Assembly: GCA_905221605.1 (NCBI GenBank)
Contig: CAJNDS010002793.1
Location: 164,001 to 228,000, forward strand
DNA from: Symbiodinium natans
Taxonomy: Eukaryota; Sar; Dinophyceae; Suessiales; Symbiodiniaceae
Length of the DNA: 64,000 bases
Direction of reading: 5' to 3'
The stretch's first letter is position 1, and every line of letters begins with the position of its first letter. Shown one piece after another: positions 1-12,400 of this stretch. The position numbers were made by a program, and so were the translations under genes. The notes under the pieces are model-generated. The model saw only the letters and a program-made list of their open reading frames with translations, was not told the origin of the DNA and made no database searches.

Positions 1-656
1 GGTGTCAGTTTGCTGGGCCAATGATGGTTGGCAGCTTGAGGTTCCAGTTGGAGTGCGTGTGCGCACGAAGCCCAGATGTCCACAGAGCAAGGCACCATGG
101 TGGAATTTGACAGCTGATGCTGGCTTAACCTCAGATGAGTCGATGGGTTGAACCACTTGCTCGCCTCGGCTCACAGCTGTTCCCGGCTCGTAGAGAGAGA
201 GGAGCCGCGGCCCCTGGCTCCGAGATCTCCGAGCCTTTGTTCAGGCATTCCCGGGATATAGGGATGACTCAGATGACCGGCTGCTCTTACAGTTTTCTAG
301 TTGGCAAGCAGATGCGTCGCCGGAATGTTGCTGTCTTCCTGTGCAGGTCTGCTGGTGTATTGTGGCTAAACAGAACCGCCATGCAGCCGGCAAAGAAGGT
401 GCAGCTCGCTGCTTGAACTACTTTCAAGCGGTCGTCCTGTCACTGTAGAGGCGCGACTTTGCTCCAGCACCGTGAAAGCCCCGAAGCTCGACGCCTGCCC
501 TGCAAATTATCTGTATTTCTCCGCTGCGTCCTGTGGCCCCAGCTGTTTTCAAGTCTTGACTTCGGCTGAAGCAGCACAAGACATGGGCTCGACATAAAAC
601 GGTGATCTTCCACTTTCGACCGAAGGTTCTTGGAGCGCCTCCTTTCCGCAACTAAG
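1..656. other. Unassigned 5' stretch upstream of the NAD+ synthetase exons
   Basis: No protein family was recognised here. The first NAD+ synthetase exon that can be recognised starts at 657, and the reading frame upstream of it meets a TGA at 603-605 with no ATG between. The initiator exon and the promoter should therefore lie in this stretch or before the window. Several short ORFs on both strands look like chance. Confidence 0.5.
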
Positions 657-1291
657 GTGAAGGTTGCAACTTGCAATCTCAACCAATGGGCCATGGAGAC
701 GTGTCCTGCAACTGGAGGTGAGCGTTTTTGGAGAGAGCCAGAAATCGCGAAATCGCATGAAATCGCTTTGCTGCCGGCCTGTTTGGCGACCCATCTGGCA
801 ACCCAAGCGACCACCCTCCGCACCAACTCACAGCGGAACAAAGTAAGCACGGAGCATGACTACATGCTGGTAGTTTGTCCCAGGATTTCAAGGGCAACTT
901 GGAGCGTGTTAAAGAGTCCATCAAGGAGCTCGTGGAAGGGCCTGGTAGGGCATCTTCCTGCCACACCGCTGCACGAACATCTGCGCCAGGAGGCGAAAGC
1001 TCAAGGCTGCACCTTCCGAACGGGCCCGGAGCTGGAGATCACGGGCTACGGGTGCGAGGACGTGGACCATGGTTGGACACACGGTTTAGCTAGCCTTCTT
1101 ACATCGCAGGACCACTTCCTGGAGAACGACACCTTCTTGCTCCTTTGCAAGCAAGCAAGCAAGCAAATCAAGTCTCGACGCTGGCACTCATTGTACGGTG
1201 TGGTGTGATGCAGAGGCACGCCTGGTCTTCGATGGCCGAACTTCTCAAAACGGACCTGACGGATGGCATTCTCTGTGACATCGGCATGCCA
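657..1291 (+). CDS. NADSYN1: NAD+ synthetase exons 1-5 recognised: start of the glutaminase domain
   Basis: Exons are placed at 657-695 ([13 protein letters not shown]), 884-925 ([14 protein letters not shown]), 990-1058 (contains GPELEI with the catalytic Glu), 1110-1138 (DHFLENDTF) and 1216-1291 ([10 protein letters not shown] to CDIGMP). All acceptors end in AG followed by G. The donors are GA at 696, 926 and 1059 and GC at 1139 and 1292. The next intron (1292-1731) carries microsatellites. The frame continues across each join without a stop. Confidence 0.88.
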
Positions 1292-3425
1292 GCACCACGT
1301 CTCCACCGAGTGTTTCTAGTGCATGTGCCACCTACAAGCACCCCCACCCCCGCGCGCCCACCCACCCACCCACCCACCCACCCACCCGACAGCACAACAA
1401 TACAACAACAGAACAGCAGAACAACAGAACAACAGAACAACAGAACAACAGAACAACAGAACAGCAGAACACCAGAACAGCAGAACACCAGAACACCGGA
1501 ACACCAGAACACCGGAACACCAGAACACATGTCACAGAACACAGAACACAGAACACAGACCACAGAACACAGACCGCAGACCACAGACACAGACACATGT
1601 GACACAGACACGGACACAGACAAAGACACAGACACATATGACACACACATGGCACATGACACACAGACACCGTTGACACACATGGCACATGACACAGGTT
1701 ACACTGTTACACAGTGGCATCCACGAGTGAGGTGATGCACAGGAATGTCCCGTACAACTGCAGAGTTTGGGTTGTCAACCGCATCTCGGGCTGCATACAG
1801 GCTTGTGCGCCACAGGCAACCTTGCATCACAGCCTCAGGAAGCATTCTGGGAATTCGGCCGAAGATCTTTCTAGCAAACGATGGAAACTACCGCGAGATG
1901 CGATGGTTCACCCCATGGCACATCGACCCCGGCAACCCTGGAACCTTGCATGCATGTCTTCGAAATGCTAGGGGCGGTACTCCAACATGGCGGCTTGACC
2001 AGTTGCTGGCATGAGAGAAGGATTCGGCGAGCTGGAAGAATATTTCCTCCCAAGGGAAATCGCCGACATTACCGGTACGACCAAGGTCCCCTTCGGAGCC
2101 CAGGAGGCAGTCGAGCCGGACGGTTACAGTGTGATGCAGTAGACTTTCAAAAGGCGGCCATGAGCTGTTGCGATATCTAAGGAGTGTTCGCGGTGTCTAC
2201 AAAGGATACTTGCCTGGCAACAGAGACCTGCGAAGAGCTCTTCACACCGGATGCGCCGCACATCAAGCTGGCCCTGGATGGCCCCTTGAAGTGTCGATGT
2301 CTGCTGAAGTGTGCTGGAGTCTGCTGAAATGTGCTGAAGTGTGAAGGGATGTGAAGGATGTAGAGGCGATTCAAGGAGGCGGTTCAACGGTTGAAAGGTT
2401 CCCACGATGGTCATGGAGGCGTTTCGTCGCCAGCAGCATCCCTTGCCCAGGTGTGGAAATCATCGCGAATGGTTCTGGCAGCCACCACCAGCTGAGGACA
2501 TGACAATCCCACACGTTTCCTATTTTCATGCATCAGCTCTGTCGCCGCAAGGAAGCTGGACAAGCGAATTGACCTCGTGCGGGGAGCGACCTCCAAGAGC
2601 GGCGGAGTGCAGCTTGCTCGATAGAGCAAAGGGGTCGCATGAGAGCGATCGGTTCTCTGTTCCTGAGGCAGGTGACTGCGTGATGTCTTGCGAGGTACCT
2701 TTATGCCAATGTGAAAGGCTGTGATGGAGGACCTCGGCAGAGCAGATCGCATTGTTGCTGTGAATCAGCGTTGCTAGTCAAAATTTCTCCGGACCGCTCG
2801 CGAGCGATCGAGCAGGCCGACTCTACTTTGATGGCTGCTGCATGGTGTGGAGCAATGGCAAGCTGCTGGCGCAAGGCACTCAGTTCGGCATGTTGGACGA
2901 GATAGAGGTGGTGGCCGCTTGACATTGCACAGTACAGACTTTTCATTTGTCGAGCCGTTTAATGCAGCAGGGCATGATGCATTCCGGGATAAACATCCGG
3001 GATAGGATGAACGTATGAAACCATAAGCGCGTTGGGATGTGCAGTGTCTTCTTGGACATTGGTGAGCCTACAGGTTGCGACGGTCAATCTCAACGATGTC
3101 CGCTCCATGCGTTCGAACTTCATTGCGCGCTCCTACCAAGCATCCTCAGCGCCGACAATACACCGTGTCGAGGCGCAGCCAACTTTGTCGGGAGTGTGAG
3201 TCTTGTCCGGCCAATGTTCGTATGCAAGCAAAGCGGCTGAGAGAGTGAGAGAGTGAGAGATTGAGAGGATGAGAGGGCTCTCTTAAGCGTGGAGAAGAAG
3301 AAGGATGAGAGGGTGAGAGGGCTGAGAGTGAGCGAGTGAGAGAATGAGAGAGAGAGAGAGAGAGAGTGAGAGAGTGAGCGAGAGTGAGAGAGTGTGTGTG
3401 AGAGAGCGTGAGAGAGTGAGAGAGT

Positions 3426-3461
<36 letters not shown>

Positions 3462-6400
3462 GCAGCACACGTTGGACAGGAAACGAGGGGTGTAGTGTAG
3501 AGCATCTGAGCCTAGTCCAACATTGAGCAGCCTGCAGAGCCGTGTCTCACCGCCGACCCAAGGAACAGAACAGGCAGGGCTGGAACTTAGTGGGACGCTT
3601 TGGGTTGTAGGGGGCTTTGTGTTGCTGTGTTGTTATGCGGTTGCCCTCAGGGGAACGGTCCAGCCTGTAAGGGTCGACAACACACAGTCTCACGGGGGAC
3701 GTGGTGTGAAGGGGACATATGGGGGCGTAGCACGGGCACATAAATGGGGGTTACTGGGGGGCATCTAACACGCAACTTCACACCACTGTCTCCACTGAAC
3801 CCACGCACCGCTCCGGAAACAGGGGCGGGCGATGACGCCCGGGGGCTTCGGCCTCCACGCCCTCCGAAAGAAAGAAAGAAAGAGAGTGAGTGTGTGAGAG
3901 AGAGTGACTTGGTGAGAGAGTGACAGGGTGAGGGTCCCCGAATACCGGGCAGTTGCAGAGCCAGGGGGCTTGCCCCCACGCCCCCAAGAAAGAAAGAAAG
4001 AGTGAGAGGTGAGAGAGAGAGAGAGAGAGAAAGCGAGAGAGAAAGAGAAAGATAAAATAGAAAGAGAAAAGAGAAAGAGAAAGAGCAAGAGAAAGAGAGA
4101 GAAAGAGAACAGAGAAAGAGAAAAAGAAAGAGAAAAGAGAAAAGAGAAAGAGGCGAATTAGAGAAAGAGAGAGAGAGCGAGAGCGCGGCGCAGCTGGGAC
4201 AACTTGGGGTTCGGGTTTAGGGGGCTACGGCTCAAGGGCATCTTGGCTACGAGGCTCTAGTGAGCATTTCTAATTAGGAATTCTTTTGCTGCCATGGATG
4301 ACGGAGAAGGAAAACTCCGGAGGAGCTTGGTATCCTGCTTGGCTTACGCGCTGCGTCTTTCTTCTAAGCTGGGATGCGCTTCCGCCACTCCAAAGCTGAA
4401 TCAGGTGCTGCGAGAACTGATTGAAGACTCCACCGGAAAACCAAAACGAAAAATCAGCCTGTTCGAGGGACTGAACCTTCAGGAATCGGATGAGGCCGTG
4501 CGCAGCTCCCAGACTTGTTCCCGGGAAAGCCATCAGAGCGTCAAGGCTTGTCATGTGGGCACTCAGACATATGAAGAACTAATCTCCGAACGCCAATGCA
4601 AAGCTCTCGTGCAGGAGGCTCTTCAGACGGTCATTCGGGAAGTGACTGACTTTGATCGCAGACTTTTAGTGCAGGAACGTGCTGCACCATCGGAAGTTAC
4701 TTCACGAACCTCAGGGTCAATTCAATCCATGATGCCACCACGTGCGGGTCAACCCCCCGTTCGACATGGTTCGTTCAAGGATCTCCATGAGAGTGAGCCT
4801 GCCTTCCAGCCGGAGTCTATACAAATTCTACGGAATCAGCACAGAGCACAGCGCCTCGCACTCAAGGAAGAACGTAGGCGCATCCGTGCAGGTTTGTCTG
4901 TTGGCTGACGTTATTCCGTGCATGCTTTTGCTACGGCTGCTATGCTACAGTATAGTTCTTACAAGCGGCTTATCTTCATCACTCAGTGTACACAGTGTTT
5001 CAACTCATACTGCTATTTGACATTGTGCCGAGCGAAGCGTCCGACGCTTGGCGGTTGCTCCGTAGCCCTCGGTGATGCATGGGAGCTGGCTTGCCTTCAG
5101 TCCAGTGGCGAGGGGGTTGAGGTTCGATGTCGGGCAAGGAAAAGGGGGGGGACAAGTCAATGGCTGCACTGCGTACCACCCCCAATACAGGGGCGGGTAA
5201 AGACGCCCGGGGCTTTGGCCCCAAGCCCCTAGAAAAAAAGAGAGAGAGAGAGAGATGGGGGAAAAGAAGCGGAGGGTTTATTTGAACCGCTTGGCCCTCG
5301 TGGCAGAGTTCTTTTGCTCGGAGAGGGGCTTTCAAGCGTGCAGAGGGTGCACCGTGTGTCGCTGCGCCCCGCACAACTGCTCGATTTACCACGTCCCCCG
5401 AAAACATTGGCGAGCGATGACGCCCGGGGGTTCGCTCCATTGCCCCGTGAAAGAACGAGAGACGTGTCTTTCTGCCTTGTAATTCGAAGAAGAAGAAGAA
5501 GCAGCAGAAGACGAGTGTCGTGCAACGCGTTGCAACAAAAGTGTTCAGGTGGACTTCAGCCTTGGGCACCCAGACCCACTGTCCATTTCCGAATCGCAGC
5601 CCGTAGAGCCACCTGGCAAACACCTGGAGCACTGCGTGTGCAGTCTTTCGAGGTGCCCTCTTCGAGGGTGTTCAGATGTTGTGGCGTTCTGTGCCTGAGG
5701 CCGCAGATCGTCGGTCCGATGGAAGAAATCGCGTACGGACCATCAGCATGGCCACGTGGCGAACATGGGCTTGATGATGCTTGGGCGGCTTGGGATCTCA
5801 AATTCAACCGGAGCCACGTCACACTACAGAGTGCCCAAGGCTTTGGGACTACCTGCGGCGCTCCGGGCAGCGCGGGTACTTTCTGCCACTATCCGGTGGT
5901 GCCGACTCGTCCTCCACAGCAGCGCTTCCTGACTTAGAAATCAGATGCGCAGCACACCAGAGTCACCGGAGTGTGCCAATGAATGTTCACACCAACCTCG
6001 GTTCCGCATGGCTCCGCAAGGGTGTTGCTAGGACTGGGACCATACCAAGCTTTACAGAGCACATGGTGCAGCCGACAGGGGGGCGGAGGTCCTCTTTTCC
6101 ACCAATTTTCCAGGGCATCCCGAAAAAGGTTGCCCGGAGGGATCAGGCTGGGGGAAGCTAATGTTGGCCCTTCAGATGCCAGAGGCCTGAACCCTCGGCG
6201 GCTTTTGCTATCGCGGCTAGAGCGGCGCAGTTGTGAGTGCACGCGAGGCTAGTGGGGATCATGTGCGGTCCCCAGCAGTGCCAGAAGTAATTGCCATGTG
6301 ACACACTATGCGTCAAAGGGCAGCTTGTATTCTTCGTAGCAAGGTGTCAGCGAGTTTTCCGTGAGCTGACAGAAGGTACCGAGAGGTGCGCAAGAACCGC

Positions 6401-9400
6401 AGCGTGTGCAAGCTGCTTGTGCGATTGCGCAGTGGACAGGTCTCGGTCGGCAGTACTCGCAGACATCCGGAAGGTGACACGGCGTCCCTTTTACACGCCA
6501 CCTTCCTGGCAGGCCCCAGGGCCCCAGAGTTCTGAAAGCGCAGAGTGCTCTCATATGGAACCATATTGAGCTCCGGTGACGTGTTTTTAGACATGCTTTG
6601 GGCGAGGATTTGTGTGGCAAGATCTTCGTCACCTGTTACATGGCCTCAGCCGCTTGTCATGAGTGGACCACGGCCATGCTTGTTTTTGTAGCTTTTGTGC
6701 ATTGCACGCAGAAATCAGACAGCCGCTTCAGGAGCATAGCGGATCGGAGACACGATCTCGAGCAGAAAACCTTGCAAAACAGATAGGTGCCAATCACACA
6801 TCAATAGCCCCTCAGCTTTCCACTATGCCAGTATGTTGGCCTGTTTCTTGTTTCAGCTGTGACCTTCAGATTTCGTGCAGAGGGGAAAGGGGCTTGTATC
6901 GGAGGCGATCCGACCGATAACTGATGCAATAGTGAAGGTCTTTCAGCAGTGCTGCTTGGCTCCACAGCTTGGGCAGTGAGTAGCGAGGCCTGCATTTTGG
7001 ACAGCTATGCTGGTTCTGAGGCCACTTCGAGTCTGACAGGATTGACAAGAACAAGGTGCAGATGAGACACGATCAAACACACACCGAAGAGACAGTAAGG
7101 TCGCTTGCGAGTATCAGTTGCTCTGGTTGTTGCAATGCATGTCGAGGTGAAATCCGATGCCACTTGGAATGCAAGCGGTACAGAAGACATCGCCCTGCAG
7201 AACATCCAAGCTCGAAGCCGCGGCTCGGTGAAACATAGCCATCGCTGGTCATAGCTTTGTCGAAACACGCTTTTGCATGCTTTTGCTCGTTGCGCTGGGG
7301 CCTCCTTGATTAGTGCCCACATGCAAAGGGCTGCGAACCGGCATCCGCAGCCCAAACTCTCTCCAAACGACGCTGCAGTTTCTAAGGCTTCAAACTCAAA
7401 GTTCTAAGCTCCGACTCCAAACCTCCCTCGGACGGGTGGCAAGAACACCTCCTTCCATTTTTCGGAACTGTGATGCTCAACCCAAGAGCTGGTACAGTAG
7501 CAGGTGGCTCCCATGGTAGGCCATGGGATGTGAGATAGAATCAACAACATTGTTGCGGATAACGGCCGCGGGCAGCTGTCACCGCTAATGCTTCCCAGGC
7601 CTCTAACTCTCGAGTCGTACTGTTTTTGTTTCGAAGTTATTGCATTTGTTTGCGAGGAATTCTTCGCAAGTTCTTGAGACAGCTTAGTTGTGCGGATTTT
7701 GTGAGTTAGCTGTCACACACGTGCATGCCTCTAGCTCGTCGTGGACATTTCAATTTGCTCTGCGTTGCTTTTGTCGATGCCTCCCTTTGTTCTTCGTGGG
7801 AGCGTTGTTGCTTTGCCGTATGATGCTGTGGCCGATGAGTCTTCCGGAGTTAGGTTGGGCCAAAACCCACCAGTGCGTGCCACACTCACAAGCACTGTGA
7901 GGGGTTTGTCTCAAAGAACGACTACATGCTTCATCGGCTTCAACAGCATGTTCATTCCTGACCTTGCAAGCGACCTGTTTTGAAAGCAAGACCATGCGCA
8001 AGTTCAGTGCGAAAGTGCCAATTCGAGTACATCTGCTCGAGGCCCATTGCCATGCGCGGCACGGTTCCGTAGATGCGAAACGATGCCTCAACCCTTCCTT
8101 CGATCAAGCGGAAGTTGGAAGTCGAGAATTCCGGTCTCTTTCTCAGCCTGCTCCGAAAGGTATGGTCATGGCCTACTTCATGGCACAGCTCATGCCCTGG
8201 GCCACTGACAAGGTGCAAGTGTACGGGTGGGCAGGGGCCTTTGCTCAGTGTGAAACGTGCTGCCTACCCGGCTGTCAAGGCAATGAAGGGCGAAGCCGGT
8301 CCTGGCTGGGGATCACTTTTGGTCCTGGGCGGCTTGGTGAAGCACTCGCACCCCTCCAGTGTCCGAAACACTTCCCACCAGTCGTTCCCGCAAGCTCAAA
8401 CAAGGCTCTGCAAACGTAGATGAAGCCCTTCGCGGGTACTACACCAAGTACGACTGCAGCGCAGCAGACATTAATCCCATTGGTGGTGTTGGCCTCAGAT
8501 GCCAAGCGTGCAAGGCCACTGTCAACGTCATCTTGATCTGCTACCAAGGAATCAACAAAAGAGATTTGAAGGCGTTTCTGAAGTGGGCCGCCAAAGAGAG
8601 AGGAATTGGTAACCCGGCGGAATATCGTGCTGTACAGTACATGCTGGTCCTCTGATCTAATGTGCGATTTTGCGTGCACAAAGGAGAGCTGGAGAGAGTG
8701 GCGAACGCAGTACCAACCGCAGAGCTGCGACCAGACAAGGCTTCACCTCTCTGACTTTGTTGATTCAGACTGTTTCAGGGCTTGTTGAAGCTGACTAGTT
8801 TGAAGGGCGTGCCGTTCTCGAGTGAGAGCCAGCCTAGCACACGTATTCAAAAGCTCCCGTTGAATGCAGCATGTACTTCCCCAAGAGTTGCCAAATTACC
8901 TCCTTTTTGTATCCCCACTAGAGTCACTAGATCGCAGGAGGCAAGTTTCCTTCCACAGAGATATCTCAACATTGAGCCATGGACCGTTGGCGCAGAGAAG
9001 CAGTGTGGGCTCTCGCCGTTGTTCTTGGCTTCGGGGGAACATGGGTGATGCCAGCCAAAGGACCACTGAGTCCATTGGCTTGTCAAGGCCGTCAAGGCCG
9101 TCAAGGCCGTCAGGTGCGCGTTTTCTTGTCGGCTGTCGGGGATGCCGCAGCCGTGGACACCGAAGACATGCTGGTAGCATTGGGTCGGAACCTTTGGGCC
9201 GCGGCTGACGAGCTGCTGGAGGTTAGCGCTGCTTTGTCTGCGGCCGTACCCAGATCCGACAACCGCAAGTTTTCACCCCTTGGGTTGGGCGCAGCCGCGC
9301 TGGCGATGAGGACTGCTGCAGACAACATATTGGATGACGACTGGGAGGATGCCATGGGAGAGCTGGAGGTGGCCGTAGTTTACCCAAGCCTATCCACCAA

Positions 9401-12400
9401 GTTCTCCTTTAAGCCAGCCCTTGTCAGCTTCAGCACCACCATGCCCCCTCCTGTAGATCTCCCATACTGAGGTTGCTGCGGTTTCCTGTGAGGGCTACTT
9501 TCCCGCAGCCTTGATGCAGGGCCTGGTCGACCTTTTCTCCTACGAGGAACATCCGTGGTTGTGCTAACACGTCCTTATCCCTGTTCCTTTGCCACTCGAA
9601 ATGTCACGAAAGCTAGCTCCTTGATGCGGGAGTTGTCGTTGACCAATAAATCTTACCCTTTCTCACTTGTTTCAGGTGGGTAGTGAGGCGACCGCGTGCC
9701 CTAAGTGATATGAACATCAAGCAGCTAGCGGGCTGCGAGTCCCCCGCTTTTTAATGATTGGTTCTACAAGTCTTAAGGCCACAAGAAAACACCAATGTGT
9801 GTCTGACTTCGTCGCCAAAGCCTCATGTGAATGAATAAATTTGTAATTAAATGAATATGCGAACAACTAAAACACATGTAGATATTAGTTCTGAAATCCA
9901 TCGGTTTCATCGGTTTCTTGTTTTCATCGGTCAGGTCTCGGGAACCTTGGCTTCACCGAGGTTTTTCATCGGTTTGGCATCGGAAACCTTGGTTTTACCA
10001 AGGCTTTTCATCGTTAGCCACGGATACCTAGAAACAGACTTGAACTCTAAACCCCAAACCCGAACTCCGAACCCGAACCCTGAGCCCCTGACGGGAAGGA
10101 CTCCAACTGGCAGCATCTAAGTGTTTGTCGCTGAACCTGAAGAGCAGGATCCTATCCTAAATCCCTCTCGCTGAATCCTAAAGAGCAGGATCCCTAAATC
10201 GAAGTCCTACTCCCTAATCAAGCCCGAAAGAAAGAGGTCCTTCAATCCTGAAGAGGAGGGGCTCCGCAAATCTTGTAGAGCCGGATCCACAAATCTTATT
10301 CCCTCAATTATTGTACCACCTATGACTTGTTCCTTGAACCGTTCCTGTAGGATTTAGCGAATAAGATTCAGGCCCCGATTCGGGCAAAATTGTGCCCTTT
10401 TCCTAGATTTAGAGAAAAGGACTTACGGACTAAGATTTGTGATCCACCCACTTTAGGCTTGGTCATTACGATTTAGCCTTTATATGTTCGGGACTCCCGT
10501 TTCGGAATAAAACCGACTCTTCTCTTTGCGGAAAACACGTTCCCCTAGATCCTTGTCGCTAAATCCTAAAGAGCGGCATCCCTTATTCATTCAGGATTTG
10601 GTGAATAAGATCGTTGCTAAAAAAGTTGAAGAATCACGAGCTTCCTTCCTCTATTGTAAAGCATGTATAGTCATGTTGTGCAGACTAGGATGACTTACCT
10701 TCTGACCATTTTTGGCTCAAGTAAAAAGGCCGCATGAGGTGCGGCTTGCACGCAGGGTTGAGGGCTTTGAGGGTCCCTGAACCCTTCTTTTGGTTGTGCC
10801 TGGTCCTTCCCCTTTTAGGCTTAGGCCAGATTCTAACCTGTTCAACTGGTTATCAGCTCCGTATCGCTCTGTTTGTTCTGTAGATTTCAGGGTCTAGGAT
10901 TGAGGACCCATGGACTGCAACCCTCCTCGTGAGGAAGAGCGCATTCCAAGGCCTCTCGGTGTGAGAGGCACTCGAGGGGGCGCCGCAGCCCAGAGGAAGC
11001 GGAAAGCATATCAAATATATATCTTTCTGCGCGATCAGGACTTGGGCATCTTCGCTGATCCATCCGAAGTTCCCTTCCGTCGCCCTGACGGATCTACAAG
11101 ATCCGTAGTGCGCCGTCCGAGGACGGCTCCCTTTCAGGCTGTGGAAGAGCAGTCAGAAGTGATCGTTATTGACGATCAGGCCCCGGAGACTCCGCCGCCT
11201 TCTACGCCAGTTCGTCCGTTTCATCGACTTCATCCTTCAACTGTTGTTCTGAAGGCGAAGACCACGGCTCCATCACCTCCACCCGCTTCTTCGTCATCAA
11301 GCTCTTCAACTCAGAGGCCTTTGCCGGCTCCAAAGCCTTTGTTAACTCCATCGGCTTCATTGTCATCAGACATTCCGGCTCCGAAGACTCCACCGAAAGC
11401 TCCGCCTCGAAGTTTGTCATCAGGCATTCCGGTTCCAAAGACTCCACCGAAGGCTCCGCCTCGTGTGCCGGAACCTTCGCATCCTCCATCGGCTCAGGTG
11501 CTGCATCGTGTGCCGGAACCTTCGCATCCTCCGCCACCTCAGGTGACAGGAAATCCTCGTGTGATTGACTTCCGTCCCCTGAAGACAGAGGTGCTGGACT
11601 TTGAGGGTGTTAAGGTGAAGCTTACGGAACCTGCTTTCGAGAGATTCTCCTTTGGTTTGAGCTTGGATTTTCACGGAGTGTTGGATCGATATCACAAGAA
11701 GTCGACAAGCTGGACGGATCCTAGGCCCGAGTTTCCTTCAGAGTGTGTGGCAGCCTTGCGCGATCTTCATTCGTTGATTCCGCGCTACGGGGGCTTATTC
11801 TTCGTCTGCAGTTACTGTCATCACGAGGACACTAAAAGGCACGTGGTTGAGACGACAGTGAATTCCTGTGATACGCTTTTCACGCAGATCGGGGAATCGC
11901 CTATTTGCCTCATTTTCATTACGAGGAAGGCCACTGGTCCGTTGGGGAAGCGTGCAGTGCTGGAACATCTGGCAAAGGAGGTTGAGCTCCCCATCATTCA
12001 CGTCGACGACTCTGCGGATGTCTGTGACGAGTTGGCGGGCTCTGAGCACGTGATTCCTCTGCATATTGCCATTCCGAAGAGATCCAAGGGGAGTCGTGGA
12101 CAGCGCACTATTTTTCCGCGTGCTCCCGTGCCTTCCTTTGACAGCTTTCCGGAGTGTACTGACGCTATCAAAGGTCAGGTGCGGAAGTGGTTTCCGGACG
12201 CCTAAAGGTCTGGGGCTGTTCGTCCAGTTGTCCGGCGCTGAGCGCCTCCTCTGGCGACATTGAGGGGATTGCAGATCCAACCGTGAGCCTCGCCTCTTCT
12301 GCCAAAAGAAAGGGTGCGTTGAGCTGCTGCTAAGCGCTTCCACCTTTCAAGGCAATGTCTTCCCCCTCAGACCCTAGCAACCCAGCTAGTTCGGTACTTG

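Larger units (their letters stand above)
3173..5548 (+). other. 2.4 kb repeat-rich intron of the NAD+ synthetase gene
   Basis: This intron runs from a GC donor after the HRVE codons to the AG before VDFSLG. It contains GA-rich microsatellites, four copies of a short GC-rich repeat with purine tails, and a 204-codon ORF in the same orientation as the host gene. Confidence 0.8.
10624..10847 (+). repeat. 5' LTR
   Basis: It matches 20160-20383 base for base by eye over 224 bp. Its ends form a perfect 7-bp inverted repeat (AGTTGAA and TTCAACT), not the usual TG...CA. It includes a spliced-leader-like word (10706-10721) and a GCCGCA/TGCGGC hairpin (10728-10744). Confidence 0.95.

Noticed and set aside
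603-656. Start of NAD+ synthetase at a TTG at 630
   Set aside because: Nuclear genes start with ATG; there is an AG acceptor just before 657 that fits an internal exon.
1145-1735. 196-codon ORF rich in TEQQNNR and TDTDT
   Set aside because: Only its first part is an NAD+ synthetase exon; the rest is an intronic microsatellite.
4294-4908. Possible NAD+ synthetase exon
   Set aside because: It has no similarity to the enzyme, and the exons at 3172 and 5549 join directly in frame (HRVE to VDFSLG).
10627-10844. LTR bounded by TG...CA
   Set aside because: These limits give no matching target duplication; the AGTTGAA...TTCAACT limits do.
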